Shown one piece after another: positions 10,266 to 19,747 of a DNA stretch of 64,000 nt (positions are counted from its first letter, which is position 1; each line of letters opens with the position of its first letter). The position numbers and the translations under genes were made by a program. The stretch lies in contig CAMTOS010000001.1 of assembly GCA_947074195.1 (NCBI GenBank), positions 58,507 through 122,506 on the forward strand, given 5' to 3'. This DNA comes from an uncultured Bacteroides sp. (lineage in GTDB: Bacteria > Bacteroidota > Bacteroidia > Bacteroidales > Bacteroidaceae). The notes beneath the pieces were generated by a model. It had not been told where the DNA came from and made no database searches. It saw only the letters and a list, made by a program, of their open reading frames with translations.

Positions 10266-13200
10266 TTATCTTGCCATAAGTTTAACAGAAACTTTAGAAG
10301 AAGCATCATTTACAACAACAATATACATACCTTCCGGCATCTCGAATGAGTGATCAGAAGATGAAGCTGACATTGCTACTTTTACACCATCAACAGTGTA
10401 TACTTCAACTGCAACATCAGTCATGTTATTTACAAAAATCTTGCCTTCTGAGTAATATACGAATGGATCAAGTTTATCTTTCGAAGAAACAATACCTTCA
10501 ATACCTGTACCGGCACCATATTCAATAGCACCCAATGTAAGGTTTTCTTCAGGACGTAAGTTTCCAAAGAAATCATGTTCATTTTCTTCTACCAATTTTA
10601 CGCCAACATTAAGTTGAGAAGAAGCAGGAGTCCAGTCACATTCCCAGATAGGATCAGAAATATAGCCAATAGCATAAGATGGGTTTTCGAATACTCCTGA
10701 TTCAGAAAGATCTGTTATTGTATTCTCATTTCCGTAAAGAGGAGTAAATGTTCCCGGAAGTAAGTCATCAGCACCACCATTATAAGCATTAGCACCCATA
10801 CATACTTTACCTTCTCTACCATCTGTTTCAAAATAGATGTTGTTACGACCGGTATTTGAACATTCATTATTCCAGATTACTGAATTTTCTAAAGAACCAC
10901 CACCGTTACGACCGCGGAAATATATACCTGCTCCCGATGCAAAGTTTTGTGTTCCGTCAGCAACATAAGAAATAGATTTATTATTTACTATTGTACAGAA
11001 CTGTACCTGTGAATTAGAGTTTTCATTTACATAGATACCACTACCACGAGTTGCAATATTATTGTAAATAAGGCAATTAATAATTTTACCACCAGTAACT
11101 TTCAAACCTCCTGCATGATTATTAACACCAGAAGTACCAAAGTTACGGTTATTACGTACAACGCAGTTAGAGATTACAGAACCTAAGCGAGGAGCAGTAG
11201 CACCAGCGCCATAAGTAGCACCTGTATTAGTAGCATCCATCAGATTGTCTTCAATCAAACAACGATCAATTGTACTATTATATTCGGCAACTGCACCACA
11301 AACATATGCTGAAGCAGAGCCAGAACCTGTAACAAGATTCTTACGGATTACAGAGTTTCTCAATACTGACGGAAGCGCATTTGCATCATTTTCACCAACA
11401 CGTACACCAGCGCCAGAATCAACTGCACCCTGACGGCCACCCTGAATTACAACACCATCAACATAGATACCACCATTCATTTTCAATACAGTGCCTACAA
11501 TTGACAAGTTTTGCATCTGACCATCAAATACTGTCTGATAAGTAAATTCCCATGGTTCCACAATACCATTACCATCTAAATCTTCTTTAGCACGTTCATC
11601 AGTTGAAGTTTCAGTTCCTTCGAAACCACCATACCATTTAACGCCTGCATCAACAAACTCAAGTGGTTGATAAATTTCGAACCAGTCACCGATCAACCAT
11701 ACTTCATCACCTTCGCCAAGTGGTGAAGGCCACATGTTATCACGTACAAATTCATCAAACGGAACACCTACTGTAGTCAGGTTAATGATTGTTTCACCTT
11801 GTTGAGCATTTCTCGACCATGTAATATCACTACCCTTTTCACTAATCAGATAGCGAGTCAGATAATATTTAAAATTAGCAGTAAGAGTTACATTTCTTTC
11901 AGGCATTGTAAAGTCGAATGAAGCTTCTTTTGAAACAATGTTTCCATTTTCATCAGACCAGTATGCAAATAAATAATCGGTATTAGGAGTTGCAGTCAAA
12001 GAAATAACTGCATCTGTAAAATATGTACCTGATTTATCTACAGATGCACTACCATTTTCACCTGCAATTACAGTTAATGTAAATTCCTGAGCTGCTTCAA
12101 AGTTTGCTGTAAGAGTTACAGAAGCATCAGTCATCACATATTGGAAATCCTTTAAAGTCGATACAATTGTACCATTTACAGTCCAGCTTTTCAACATATA
12201 GCCATCAGCAGGAGTAGAAGTAATATCGATACCTTCGCCAATAAAGTACTGACCATTCTTATCAGTAGAAGTTGTACCATTTACACCTTCCGCTACCGTC
12301 AGCGTTGGTTTTGCTGGTGCAGCATATGAACTTTCCAGAGCACCAAGATCAATAACTTCCTGCTGGATACGTGTATTTCCTGCTAAATCAAGAGATGAAG
12401 AAGTAGCATAATGTGTATTCAGGAAATAAGAATTATTACCCATACCAATAGTAGCATAAGGTTTGTTCATTAATTCCCAGTTAGTTGCCAAAAGCGCAGC
12501 AGTCTGAGTCATATCTCTTCCAACAAATGCAGAAGGTGAAACAAAACCAGCGGCAGTATTATCTGCAGAAGGATAATTATCTGCTGAAATGATAGCAGAT
12601 CCTAATGAACCATTGTAATTACAGTTTTTAATTTCGGCTGCTACATCACCTACAAAAGCAACCGGCTCACCAGAAGCATCTGTATTACCACGAACAATCG
12701 TATTATAAACTTTAGCATCAGCAACTACCGATACTCCGCCAAAGCCACCATCTTTACTTGCCTTATTATTAACAACAGTGTTATTTACCAATAAGCCCTG
12801 TGCTGCAATTGCCTGATTGCCCGGTTCATTATTATACAATAAACAGTTTACAATCTGATGATTTGGAGAATTAGTTCCAATTACATCAATAGCAGGTTTA
12901 TTGTTTACATAGATATTGTTTGATAAATAAGAAGTACCATTATTATAAACAAAATTGATACGATGTGACGATTCATTACCTACATATAAACATCCTTCTA
13001 CTACAGCAGTACTTGTTGCAGTAGTTGGAGATACCTGTGTGATATTCTGTGCAGCAAGCACATTTTCACTGAACAAACAGTTTTTAAGTGTACCAGGACC
13101 ATGAGAGCCAGAAACATATAAGTTTACTAATGGCTGTGTCATTGTTGAAGCACCTGTATTATTTGCCCAGATACAGTTTTGAACAGTTACATTATCACGA

Positions 13201-13667
13201 ATCTGAAAACCACCAATGGTTTCGGCAGTCATATTTTTAAAAGAGAAACCATCAATTACGATTCCATTTGCGACAGGCAAAGAAGCACATTGAAAACCAT
13301 TGCCACTACCTAATCCAAACTGAATGATCGTTTCATTAGAATAATCCCATGGATTTGTTCCTTTTACACGCTGACCTATAGACGTTTCATCACCATTAAA
13401 ACCACCATAAAGAGATACTCCACCTAATGAAGTATTGTTCCATGAAGTTCCCCATGCACCAACATATGTACCTTTCTGTACCCATACAGCACCATGGCCA
13501 CCTTCTTTGGCAACAGGAATTGCTTCTGCAACAGTAGCTTTGGCATTAGCCCAGCTCAGACCATCATTAGAATCACTTCCCCCATCGGCGGCTGGTTTAA
13601 CATAAACCTGAGCACTCGCAAAAAGCGTACAGGCACATGCCAACAATGAAAAAGTAAGTTTTTTCAT
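10266..13667 (-). CDS. Double right-handed beta-helix surface protein with T9SS sorting domain
   Basis: 1133 residues. It has a signal peptide (MKKLTFSLLACACTLFASAQ), a first beta-helix (about 20-440, LYGGFNGDETS), two bacterial-repeat domains (about 455-530 and 531-605, each ending in a TLTANF-like strand), a second beta-helix (about 605-1065, WYGGFEGTETS) and a Por sorting domain (about 1070-1133, GMYIVVVNDAS). The first 600 residues have the same domain order as the front of the downstream PL8 fusion. Beta-helices of this type occur in polysaccharide lyases, hydrolases and adhesins. No catalytic site can be named from sequence. The position directly after SusD suggests a surface glycan-binding protein or an undescribed lyase; both are inference. 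Confidence 0.8.
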   Translation of the reverse strand: MKKLTFSLLACACTLFASAQVYVKPAADGGSDSNDGLSWANAKATVAEAIPVAKEGGHGAVWVQKGTYVGAWGTSWNNTSLGGVSLYGGFNGDETSIGQRVKGTNPWDYSNETIIQFGLGSGNGFQCASLPVANGIVIDGFSFKNMTAETIGGFQIRDNVTVQNCIWANNTGASTMTQPLVNLYVSGSHGPGTLKNCLFSENVLAAQNITQVSPTTATSTAVVEGCLYVGNESSHRINFVYNNGTSYLSNNIYVNNKPAIDVIGTNSPNHQIVNCLLYNNEPGNQAIAAQGLLVNNTVVNNKASKDGGFGGVSVVADAKVYNTIVRGNTDASGEPVAFVGDVAAEIKNCNYNGSLGSAIISADNYPSADNTAAGFVSPSAFVGRDMTQTAALLATNWELMNKPYATIGMGNNSYFLNTHYATSSSLDLAGNTRIQQEVIDLGALESSYAAPAKPTLTVAEGVNGTTSTDKNGQYFIGEGIDITSTPADGYMLKSWTVNGTIVSTLKDFQYVMTDASVTLTANFEAAQEFTLTVIAGENGSASVDKSGTYFTDAVISLTATPNTDYLFAYWSDENGNIVSKEASFDFTMPERNVTLTANFKYYLTRYLISEKGSDITWSRNAQQGETIINLTTVGVPFDEFVRDNMWPSPLGEGDEVWLIGDWFEIYQPLEFVDAGVKWYGGFEGTETSTDERAKEDLDGNGIVEPWEFTYQTVFDGQMQNLSIVGTVLKMNGGIYVDGVVIQGGRQGAVDSGAGVRVGENDANALPSVLRNSVIRKNLVTGSGSASAYVCGAVAEYNSTIDRCLIEDNLMDATNTGATYGAGATAPRLGSVISNCVVRNNRNFGTSGVNNHAGGLKVTGGKIINCLIYNNIATRGSGIYVNENSNSQVQFCTIVNNKSISYVADGTQNFASGAGIYFRGRNGGGSLENSVIWNNECSNTGRNNIYFETDGREGKVCMGANAYNGGADDLLPGTFTPLYGNENTITDLSESGVFENPSYAIGYISDPIWECDWTPASSQLNVGVKLVEENEHDFFGNLRPEENLTLGAIEYGAGTGIEGIVSSKDKLDPFVYYSEGKIFVNNMTDVAVEVYTVDGVKVAMSASSSDHSFEMPEGMYIVVVNDASSKVSVKLMAR

Positions 13668-13706
13668 AAGTATTAATTTTAAACAGTTAATATATTTATT
13701 AAAGAA

Positions 13707-15401
13707 TTAGTATCCCGGATTCTGAGTAATGATAACACCCACATTTTTAGCATCATCAATAGATGTACTCAATATTGGCATCAGGTATCCTTTATTATTT
13801 TGGGCATCAACCTCGGTGCGAATTCCTCTTTTATCCAATGCTGCCTTAACTTCAGAATTAAACTGGTTTTGAGCAACAACAGTCTCTGTACGTACTAACT
13901 GGAACCAACGTTTACCTTCTGCACAGAACTCCCAACCATATTCATCGAATACAATTTTCTTAAAATCATCATATGTTGCTGATGCAGGAATAGTAGAAGC
14001 ATAACCTGCACGATTACGAATCATCTGCACATAACGAATTGCATCTGCATTAGGACCGCTATTGGCTTCATTATAAGCTTCAGCATACATCAGATAAACT
14101 TCTGCAAAACGATAAATAGGTGTAATACCCGGAGTTTGTGCACTTTCTTTGCCACCATAATCACGATATTTTCCAATTGCCGGTGCTTTCTTAGAAGATT
14201 GAGTATAAGGAAGAAGTCGTGTTTTTTTCTGACCACCCTCAACATATTCATTTTCAAACTCTGTTACAGCAATGGCTTCACGACGTTCATCTTCAGGGAA
14301 CTTTTTGAAGAATTCTGCATCCATCAAATAATCAGACCAACCTTCACCGCCAACATTCTCTTCAGTAGCAAAATAAGACATACCATAGTTTGCAGCCTGA
14401 TTATTCTCTTTATAGTGATGAAGAGCAAAAATATGCTCATTGCTTTCAGTAGTTTTATTCAGTCGCCATAGTTGTGACCATTTTGTTGTCAGATAATAAT
14501 CGCTGTTACGAATAATATCGTCACACAATTCATAGCAGTCTTTATATTTAGAAGTATCTTTCAAAGGCCATCCAGCCATTGTTAAGTATACATGCGCCAA
14601 AAGTGTTTTTGCTGCCCAGACACTTGGAGTTGAATTATCTTCAGAACGACTTTCGCGAGGAAGTAATTCGACTGCTAATAATAAGTCACGTACAATCATT
14701 TTTTCGTAAACCTCTTTAGTCGGTGTACGTGGAACCATTTGATTAACCGCTTCAATACCATCTACACTTTTTGTATTCAAATGATTGGCAAAGCATGGAA
14801 CATCACCCCAGAAACGTGTCAGATAAAAATAACTCAAAGCACGCATGAAATATGCTTCACCTAAATAAGTCAGTACATCCTGGTCATTATTTATAGCGCC
14901 ACTTTCAATTAAACGTTTACATTCAATTGCATCAAAACGTTCCTGAACCAACAGCGTATCACCAGCAAAAGTGCTTTGGAATTCTTCCTGTGGAATTTGT
15001 TTTACAAGAATGTCTTTGGCCAAAGAACTTGAAGCCTGAACAGTTGTATAAAGAAGCTCCCACATTATCTTAATATCATTATTGGTATAATCCTGAATAT
15101 TCATCTGATCGAAATAAGTCAGACGTGTAACAGATTTCTTTCCATCAATAACATCATCTGCACCAATACTCATGGCCATATTACGGCAATTGAATGCATA
15201 GTTTCCGTTGGCATTAACACCCCCGTCACGAAATGTTTTAAGGATACCATTTGCCAATGATTCAAAACTTGCAGGAGAAGGTACATAATCTTCCTGCGTA
15301 TAAAATGAGATTGGACGCTGATCAAGGTCAACACAAGAGGTAATACCTGCCAAAGCAGATATACCTAAAATTCCTGTTAATAATAATTTATGTAGTTTCA
15401 T
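13707..15401 (-). CDS. SusD-like outer-membrane glycan-binding lipoprotein, PUL 1
   Basis: 564 residues of the RagB/SusD family. The lipobox GITSC puts the acylated Cys at 23. The C-terminal part has the typical PIYRFAEVYLMYAEAYNEA helix and a late RNRAGY motif. SusD proteins cap the SusC pore and help load oligosaccharides. The gene starts 22 nt after the SusC stop, so the pair is co-transcribed. Context (three PL8 lyases, two sulfatases, GH88) implies a glycosaminoglycan-like ligand; specificity cannot be read from the sequence. Confidence 0.95.
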   Translation of the reverse strand: MKLHKLLLTGILGISALAGITSCVDLDQRPISFYTQEDYVPSPASFESLANGILKTFRDGGVNANGNYAFNCRNMAMSIGADDVIDGKKSVTRLTYFDQMNIQDYTNNDIKIMWELLYTTVQASSSLAKDILVKQIPQEEFQSTFAGDTLLVQERFDAIECKRLIESGAINNDQDVLTYLGEAYFMRALSYFYLTRFWGDVPCFANHLNTKSVDGIEAVNQMVPRTPTKEVYEKMIVRDLLLAVELLPRESRSEDNSTPSVWAAKTLLAHVYLTMAGWPLKDTSKYKDCYELCDDIIRNSDYYLTTKWSQLWRLNKTTESNEHIFALHHYKENNQAANYGMSYFATEENVGGEGWSDYLMDAEFFKKFPEDERREAIAVTEFENEYVEGGQKKTRLLPYTQSSKKAPAIGKYRDYGGKESAQTPGITPIYRFAEVYLMYAEAYNEANSGPNADAIRYVQMIRNRAGYASTIPASATYDDFKKIVFDEYGWEFCAEGKRWFQLVRTETVVAQNQFNSEVKAALDKRGIRTEVDAQNNKGYLMPILSTSIDDAKNVGVIITQNPGY

Positions 15402-15423
15402 AATCCAAGTTGTGTTAAAGGTT

Positions 15424-18400
15424 TTAGAAGGTTATTGTCATACCGAAAATAAAGTTTCTGCCATTTGGATAGTATCCCCAATCCGCACCGGGCGTCAAGG
15501 TGTTTTTCAAAGTTACTTCAGGATCAATCCCTTTATATTTTGTCAGGATAAAAGGGTTCTGTGCAGAAGCAAACAATCGCAGATTGTGAATTGTAGCCTG
15601 TTGCATCCATGGAAATTTGAAGTTATATCCAAGAGTAAGGGTCTTAACCTTAATGAAGTTTCCTTTCTCAACATGTCTTGATGATATTCCTTTGTCACTG
15701 CTTTTTCCCTGGAAACTTGGGATATTTGTATTTTGATTAGCAGGAGTCCAGCGATTCAACCATTCCGGATTTGCCGAAACACGGCTATCTACAACTGTCA
15801 ACCAGTCATTATTATTATAAATATCAAAGCCGTGGAAACCAGTTAAGAATACAGAGAAATCAAAGTTTAAGAAGTTGAATGTATTTGTCCATCCCCAGTT
15901 GAAAGTTGGCTGTCCGCAACCAATAACTGTACGGTCTTTATCTGGTGTAATTTGTCCGTCACCGTCAAGATCCACATATTTATAGTCGCCCGGATTAGTA
16001 CCTGCAGGAGCATTAGCAATATCATCAGTTCCCCAGATGCCATCGTTAATGTATCCCCACATGGTACCAATTTTTTCGCCAACGATATAGCGATATGCTG
16101 TATTTTCAAAATTTCCGCTAAGTTCCATGAACTGTTTAATTCCGTCGATACGTTTAATGATACCTTCATTATGAGACAGAATCACATCTGTATGCCATCT
16201 GAAATTTCTATTATCAATAACATCTGCACCAAGCGTTACTTCAATACCGCGGTTACGGATAGTTGCGGCATTAATTAATTCGTTAGTAAAACCTGTTGTT
16301 GCCGGAAGCGTAACTTCAAGGATTACATCCTTACTCAACTTATTGTATAAATCTACTGAAGCAGTGAAGCGGTTATTCATAAAACCGAAATCCAGACCGA
16401 TATTGTACTGGGTTGTACTCTCCCACTTCAGGTTAGGATTAGCACGTCTTGTACCCGACAGAGAAATGTTTCCTTTATTATCTACACTTTGAGAAATCAT
16501 CGAGTAAGCCGAATATGCAGGAACAGCCTGATTACCTGTAACACCATATCCAAGTCTTAATTTAGCCTGGCTTAACCAGTCTACACCATACAGAAAACCT
16601 TCTTTTTGCGCATCCCATGCCAATGCTACCGATGGGAAACCATACCATTGATTGCCTTTTGCCAAACGAGATGAACCATCATAACGGTAAGAAGCAGTAA
16701 TCATATAGCGGTTTAACAGAACGTAGTTAACACGTCCCATGAAAGACATCATTGTCGTTTTAATACGATTTGATGATGGTGTATCAACCGTCTGAGCCAG
16801 ACCCATATTATTAAAGTTGATATTATCATCAAAAAGATTGCGCACAGTTATACCACTTGTAAATGTTGTGTTGTAAGACTGTTCGAATACAGCTGTAGCA
16901 TTAATACGATGTTTTTCATTGAATTCATTGATATAAGACAATACATTTGTATTCAGGAATCCATAGGAGTTGCTATTGCTGACTGTTGCAGAGGTATATC
17001 CATTTTGAGAAGGATGTGCAGGATAAGATTCTGCTGTATTTGCACTCTGATTATTAGTATTACCAAGATTAAAAGAGATTGATGAACGGAACGTTAATCC
17101 TTTCATGATATTAAAATCAGTATAAGCCTGGAAATATGAATTATAAGTATATCCATCACTTTCTACTTCATTGATCTTACGCATTGGATTCGGCTCACGC
17201 GACAAATCATTGTATTTGCCTTCTTCATCTTTCATGTCAAGGAAACGAGGGAACATCAAAGCACGGTTCAATACATTCAGATTCTGACCAAAGTTAGGAC
17301 CTGAATTTTTACGATAGAAACCCCAAAGAGTTGCTCCCGCTTTCCACCATGAACGAATTTCTGTATCAACTTTTGCACGATAATTGGCACGTGTTCCTTC
17401 AGAGTTTCTAACAATACCTTCGTCAAGATTGAAACTTGCCGAAACCAGGTATTGAGTTTTATCACTACTACCCGATACAGAGATTTCATGCATTTGCTCT
17501 ATGGCATTGCGGAAAGTACCGTTAAGATAATCAAAACCGCCTTCTCCTCTTTCATATGCAGCAATTTCTGAATCTGTGAAATAGCGACCTACAGTATATG
17601 GAGGTATTCCATAAACTTCTTCCATATAGCTGTTTTGCAGACGTGCATTATCGGCCGCAGAAAGCTGAGTTGGTAATTTTCCAGGAGTTTTCAGATTAAC
17701 ATAGCCGCTATAAGTAACTCGTGTTGTCCCTTTTTGCGCACGTTTTGTAGTCACAAGAAGAACACCATTTGCACCACGCGAACCATATACTGCAGTTGCC
17801 GATGCATCTTTCAGCACTTCAATCGATTCGATGTCTGATGGATTCAAAGCTGATAGCTCACCACCAATAAAACCATCGATAACAACCAGCGGACCACCAT
17901 CACCTGAAATAGAGTTTACACCACGAACACGAATTGTGCTACCTGAACCCGGCTGGCCCGAAGATGAAACGATTGATACACCGGCCATACGACCTTGTAG
18001 CGCATCGGTTACATTAGATGTTGGCATTGTTTTTAAAGCATCTTCAGCTTTAACTGATGATACTGATCCTGTAAGGTCACTTTTACGCTGAACGCCGTAA
18101 CCTACTACCACAACTTCATCAAGCTGTTTTGAATCTTCTTCGAGAGTAATTGAAAAAGATGTACGACCATTTACAGGAACTTCCTGCGTACGATAACCAA
18201 TATAAGATATGCTGATCTTTCCATTTGATGGTATATTAGGAAGAGTAAAGTTACCATCAAAATCGGTAATTGTTCCTACACCGGTACTACCTTCAAGTAT
18301 TACAGATGCACCAATTACCGGTTCTTTATGTACATCAAGTACAGTACCTGATATCGTTAGATTTTGAGCAAATGTTATTGTGGAAATTAAGAATAAACAT

Positions 18401-18477
18401 AACATTCCGACCAAACGCCCTTTCATGGATGTTTTAGGTGTTTTCATATTCGTTAAATAGGTTGATTTTATTTTCAT
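15424..18477 (-). CDS. SusC-like TonB-dependent transporter, PUL 1
   Basis: 1017 residues. After the signal peptide comes a carboxypeptidase-regulatory-like domain (LTISGTVLDVHKEPVIGASV), a short DEVVVVGYG segment, a plug domain (SDLTGSVSSV, then IRVRGVNSISGDGGPLVVIDG) and a 22-strand barrel ending in GRNFIFGMTITF. It imports oligosaccharides across the outer membrane using TonB energy. The ORF start gives a long leader; the internal Met at residue 11 (position 18447) is an equally good start. It lies 31 nt downstream of the FISUMP lipoprotein gene in the same operon. Confidence 0.96.
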   Translation of the reverse strand: MKIKSTYLTNMKTPKTSMKGRLVGMLCLFLISTITFAQNLTISGTVLDVHKEPVIGASVILEGSTGVGTITDFDGNFTLPNIPSNGKISISYIGYRTQEVPVNGRTSFSITLEEDSKQLDEVVVVGYGVQRKSDLTGSVSSVKAEDALKTMPTSNVTDALQGRMAGVSIVSSSGQPGSGSTIRVRGVNSISGDGGPLVVIDGFIGGELSALNPSDIESIEVLKDASATAVYGSRGANGVLLVTTKRAQKGTTRVTYSGYVNLKTPGKLPTQLSAADNARLQNSYMEEVYGIPPYTVGRYFTDSEIAAYERGEGGFDYLNGTFRNAIEQMHEISVSGSSDKTQYLVSASFNLDEGIVRNSEGTRANYRAKVDTEIRSWWKAGATLWGFYRKNSGPNFGQNLNVLNRALMFPRFLDMKDEEGKYNDLSREPNPMRKINEVESDGYTYNSYFQAYTDFNIMKGLTFRSSISFNLGNTNNQSANTAESYPAHPSQNGYTSATVSNSNSYGFLNTNVLSYINEFNEKHRINATAVFEQSYNTTFTSGITVRNLFDDNINFNNMGLAQTVDTPSSNRIKTTMMSFMGRVNYVLLNRYMITASYRYDGSSRLAKGNQWYGFPSVALAWDAQKEGFLYGVDWLSQAKLRLGYGVTGNQAVPAYSAYSMISQSVDNKGNISLSGTRRANPNLKWESTTQYNIGLDFGFMNNRFTASVDLYNKLSKDVILEVTLPATTGFTNELINAATIRNRGIEVTLGADVIDNRNFRWHTDVILSHNEGIIKRIDGIKQFMELSGNFENTAYRYIVGEKIGTMWGYINDGIWGTDDIANAPAGTNPGDYKYVDLDGDGQITPDKDRTVIGCGQPTFNWGWTNTFNFLNFDFSVFLTGFHGFDIYNNNDWLTVVDSRVSANPEWLNRWTPANQNTNIPSFQGKSSDKGISSRHVEKGNFIKVKTLTLGYNFKFPWMQQATIHNLRLFASAQNPFILTKYKGIDPEVTLKNTLTPGADWGYYPNGRNFIFGMTITF

Positions 18478-18508
18478 TTTATTTTAAAGTCAGTAGTTTA
18501 GTTCAGTG

Positions 18509-19594
18509 TTATTCGATATCGCGCATACAACGTACAGAAAAACCTGCCAATTTAGAATTACCACCGGTTGATTCTTCAAATTCTTTACTGTCGGTAACAA
18601 ATTCATTACTATTGAATGATAGAGTCACGAAGTAAGAGATATCTTTAATGACACCTTCTACCGCATCGCTGCTCCAGAAATAAGCTTTTTCGCCAATTGA
18701 ATTGTAAACACCTCTTTCTGTTCTGTAACCTGCAGGACGTGCGCTGAAACCAGATGTATTGTTGGTTGACATATTCCAGCCGATTGTTCCGGGCATATCA
18801 CATTCCAGCCATAAAGAGTTATCGGCCAATGATTTTGCAATTACGTTATCCTGAACACCTTCATGACCATATAAATGGTTTATCAAATGATTTTTCAATG
18901 TATTCCAGTCAGATACTGAAGGAACTCTCCAGCCTTCCGGAGCAAGAACCAAATCACCTGTTCCTGCAGGAATACGTCGATTTACTGCACGCCAGTTATA
19001 AAGATTGCCATAGTTAGACAGATTTTCATCTGAATTGCTGTAATAGCAATATGCACCATTATTATTAGCTCCCTGCCATGCACCATTTGCTGTGATTTTC
19101 TGAATCGAGGTACCATCATTATATTTAGTAGTACGAAGGTTCTCCACCATCCATTCTTGCTTACCGATGATAACAGTTTTATAAACATTACCTTCAACAT
19201 CCTGAAGTGAGCTTTCAAGAAGAGGAGTTTTGAAACTAAATACAGCACTATATATTACACCTTCGCTGTTTTTTGCAAAACCTCTTACTCCATAGATAGT
19301 ACCCGGGTTCAGGTTTTCCATTTTCAATGAGAAAGTTCCGTCACCTTTTCCTGCATCAACTATAACAATATGGTTATCCCATTCTTTGCTGTCATAAATA
19401 ATACCACGTTCAGTAATTTTAGAAGAGTTGTTAAGATCAACATGTACAACACATTCAGCAGAATTGGAAGTCACATTTAAGACCTCAGATACAGCTACAC
19501 GATGTACTTCGATTTTATCTTCACATCCTGTAATCAGAAGGAAAGAAATACAGAATAATAATAGAATTGATTTATTCAATAATTTAGTTTTCAT
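18509..19594 (-). CDS. FISUMP-domain lipoprotein (candidate surface glycan-binding protein)
   Basis: The ATG at 19594 was chosen because it places a short lipoprotein signal right at the N terminus (MKTKLLNK to LLITGC); the track ORF is nine codons longer. A fibronectin-III-like domain follows (VLNVTSNSAECVV to GVIYSAVFSFKT), then a Fibrobacter-succinogenes-major-paralog (FISUMP) domain starting at VEGNVYKTVIIGKQEWMVEN and ending in FSVRCMRD. FISUMP domains are common on Bacteroidota and Fibrobacterota surface proteins; their function is not well defined. It is the first gene of the SusC-SusD operon and has its own promoter. No other SGBP is encoded in this operon, so a binding role is inferred. 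Confidence 0.82.
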   Translation of the reverse strand: MKTKLLNKSILLLFCISFLLITGCEDKIEVHRVAVSEVLNVTSNSAECVVHVDLNNSSKITERGIIYDSKEWDNHIVIVDAGKGDGTFSLKMENLNPGTIYGVRGFAKNSEGVIYSAVFSFKTPLLESSLQDVEGNVYKTVIIGKQEWMVENLRTTKYNDGTSIQKITANGAWQGANNNGAYCYYSNSDENLSNYGNLYNWRAVNRRIPAGTGDLVLAPEGWRVPSVSDWNTLKNHLINHLYGHEGVQDNVIAKSLADNSLWLECDMPGTIGWNMSTNNTSGFSARPAGYRTERGVYNSIGEKAYFWSSDAVEGVIKDISYFVTLSFNSNEFVTDSKEFEESTGGNSKLAGFSVRCMRDIE

Positions 19595-19654
19595 ATTAAT
19601 AGATTTCATTAAAATTTTCATTTGTATTACCAGGTAGTAGTTTCATTTCACAGA

Positions 19655-19720
19655 CAAATGTATGATAGAATTGTAATCAGAAATAATACAAATCATACAT
19701 AAAACGTCTATTATTGTACA
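19655..19720 (-). promoter_or_regulatory. Promoter and candidate HTCS operator of the FISUMP-SusCD-lyase operon
   Basis: The minus-strand -7 box TACATTTG is at 19655-19662. After a 33-nt gap comes a 25-nt site (19696-19720) with TGTACA and, exactly 21 nt later, TGTATG. The site matches 19 of 22 aligned positions with the one upstream of the second PL8 gene. It lies in the 153-nt gap after the second PL8 stop. Confidence 0.6.
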
Positions 19721-19747
19721 TCACAGATTTTATGTTGTATTTGTATT

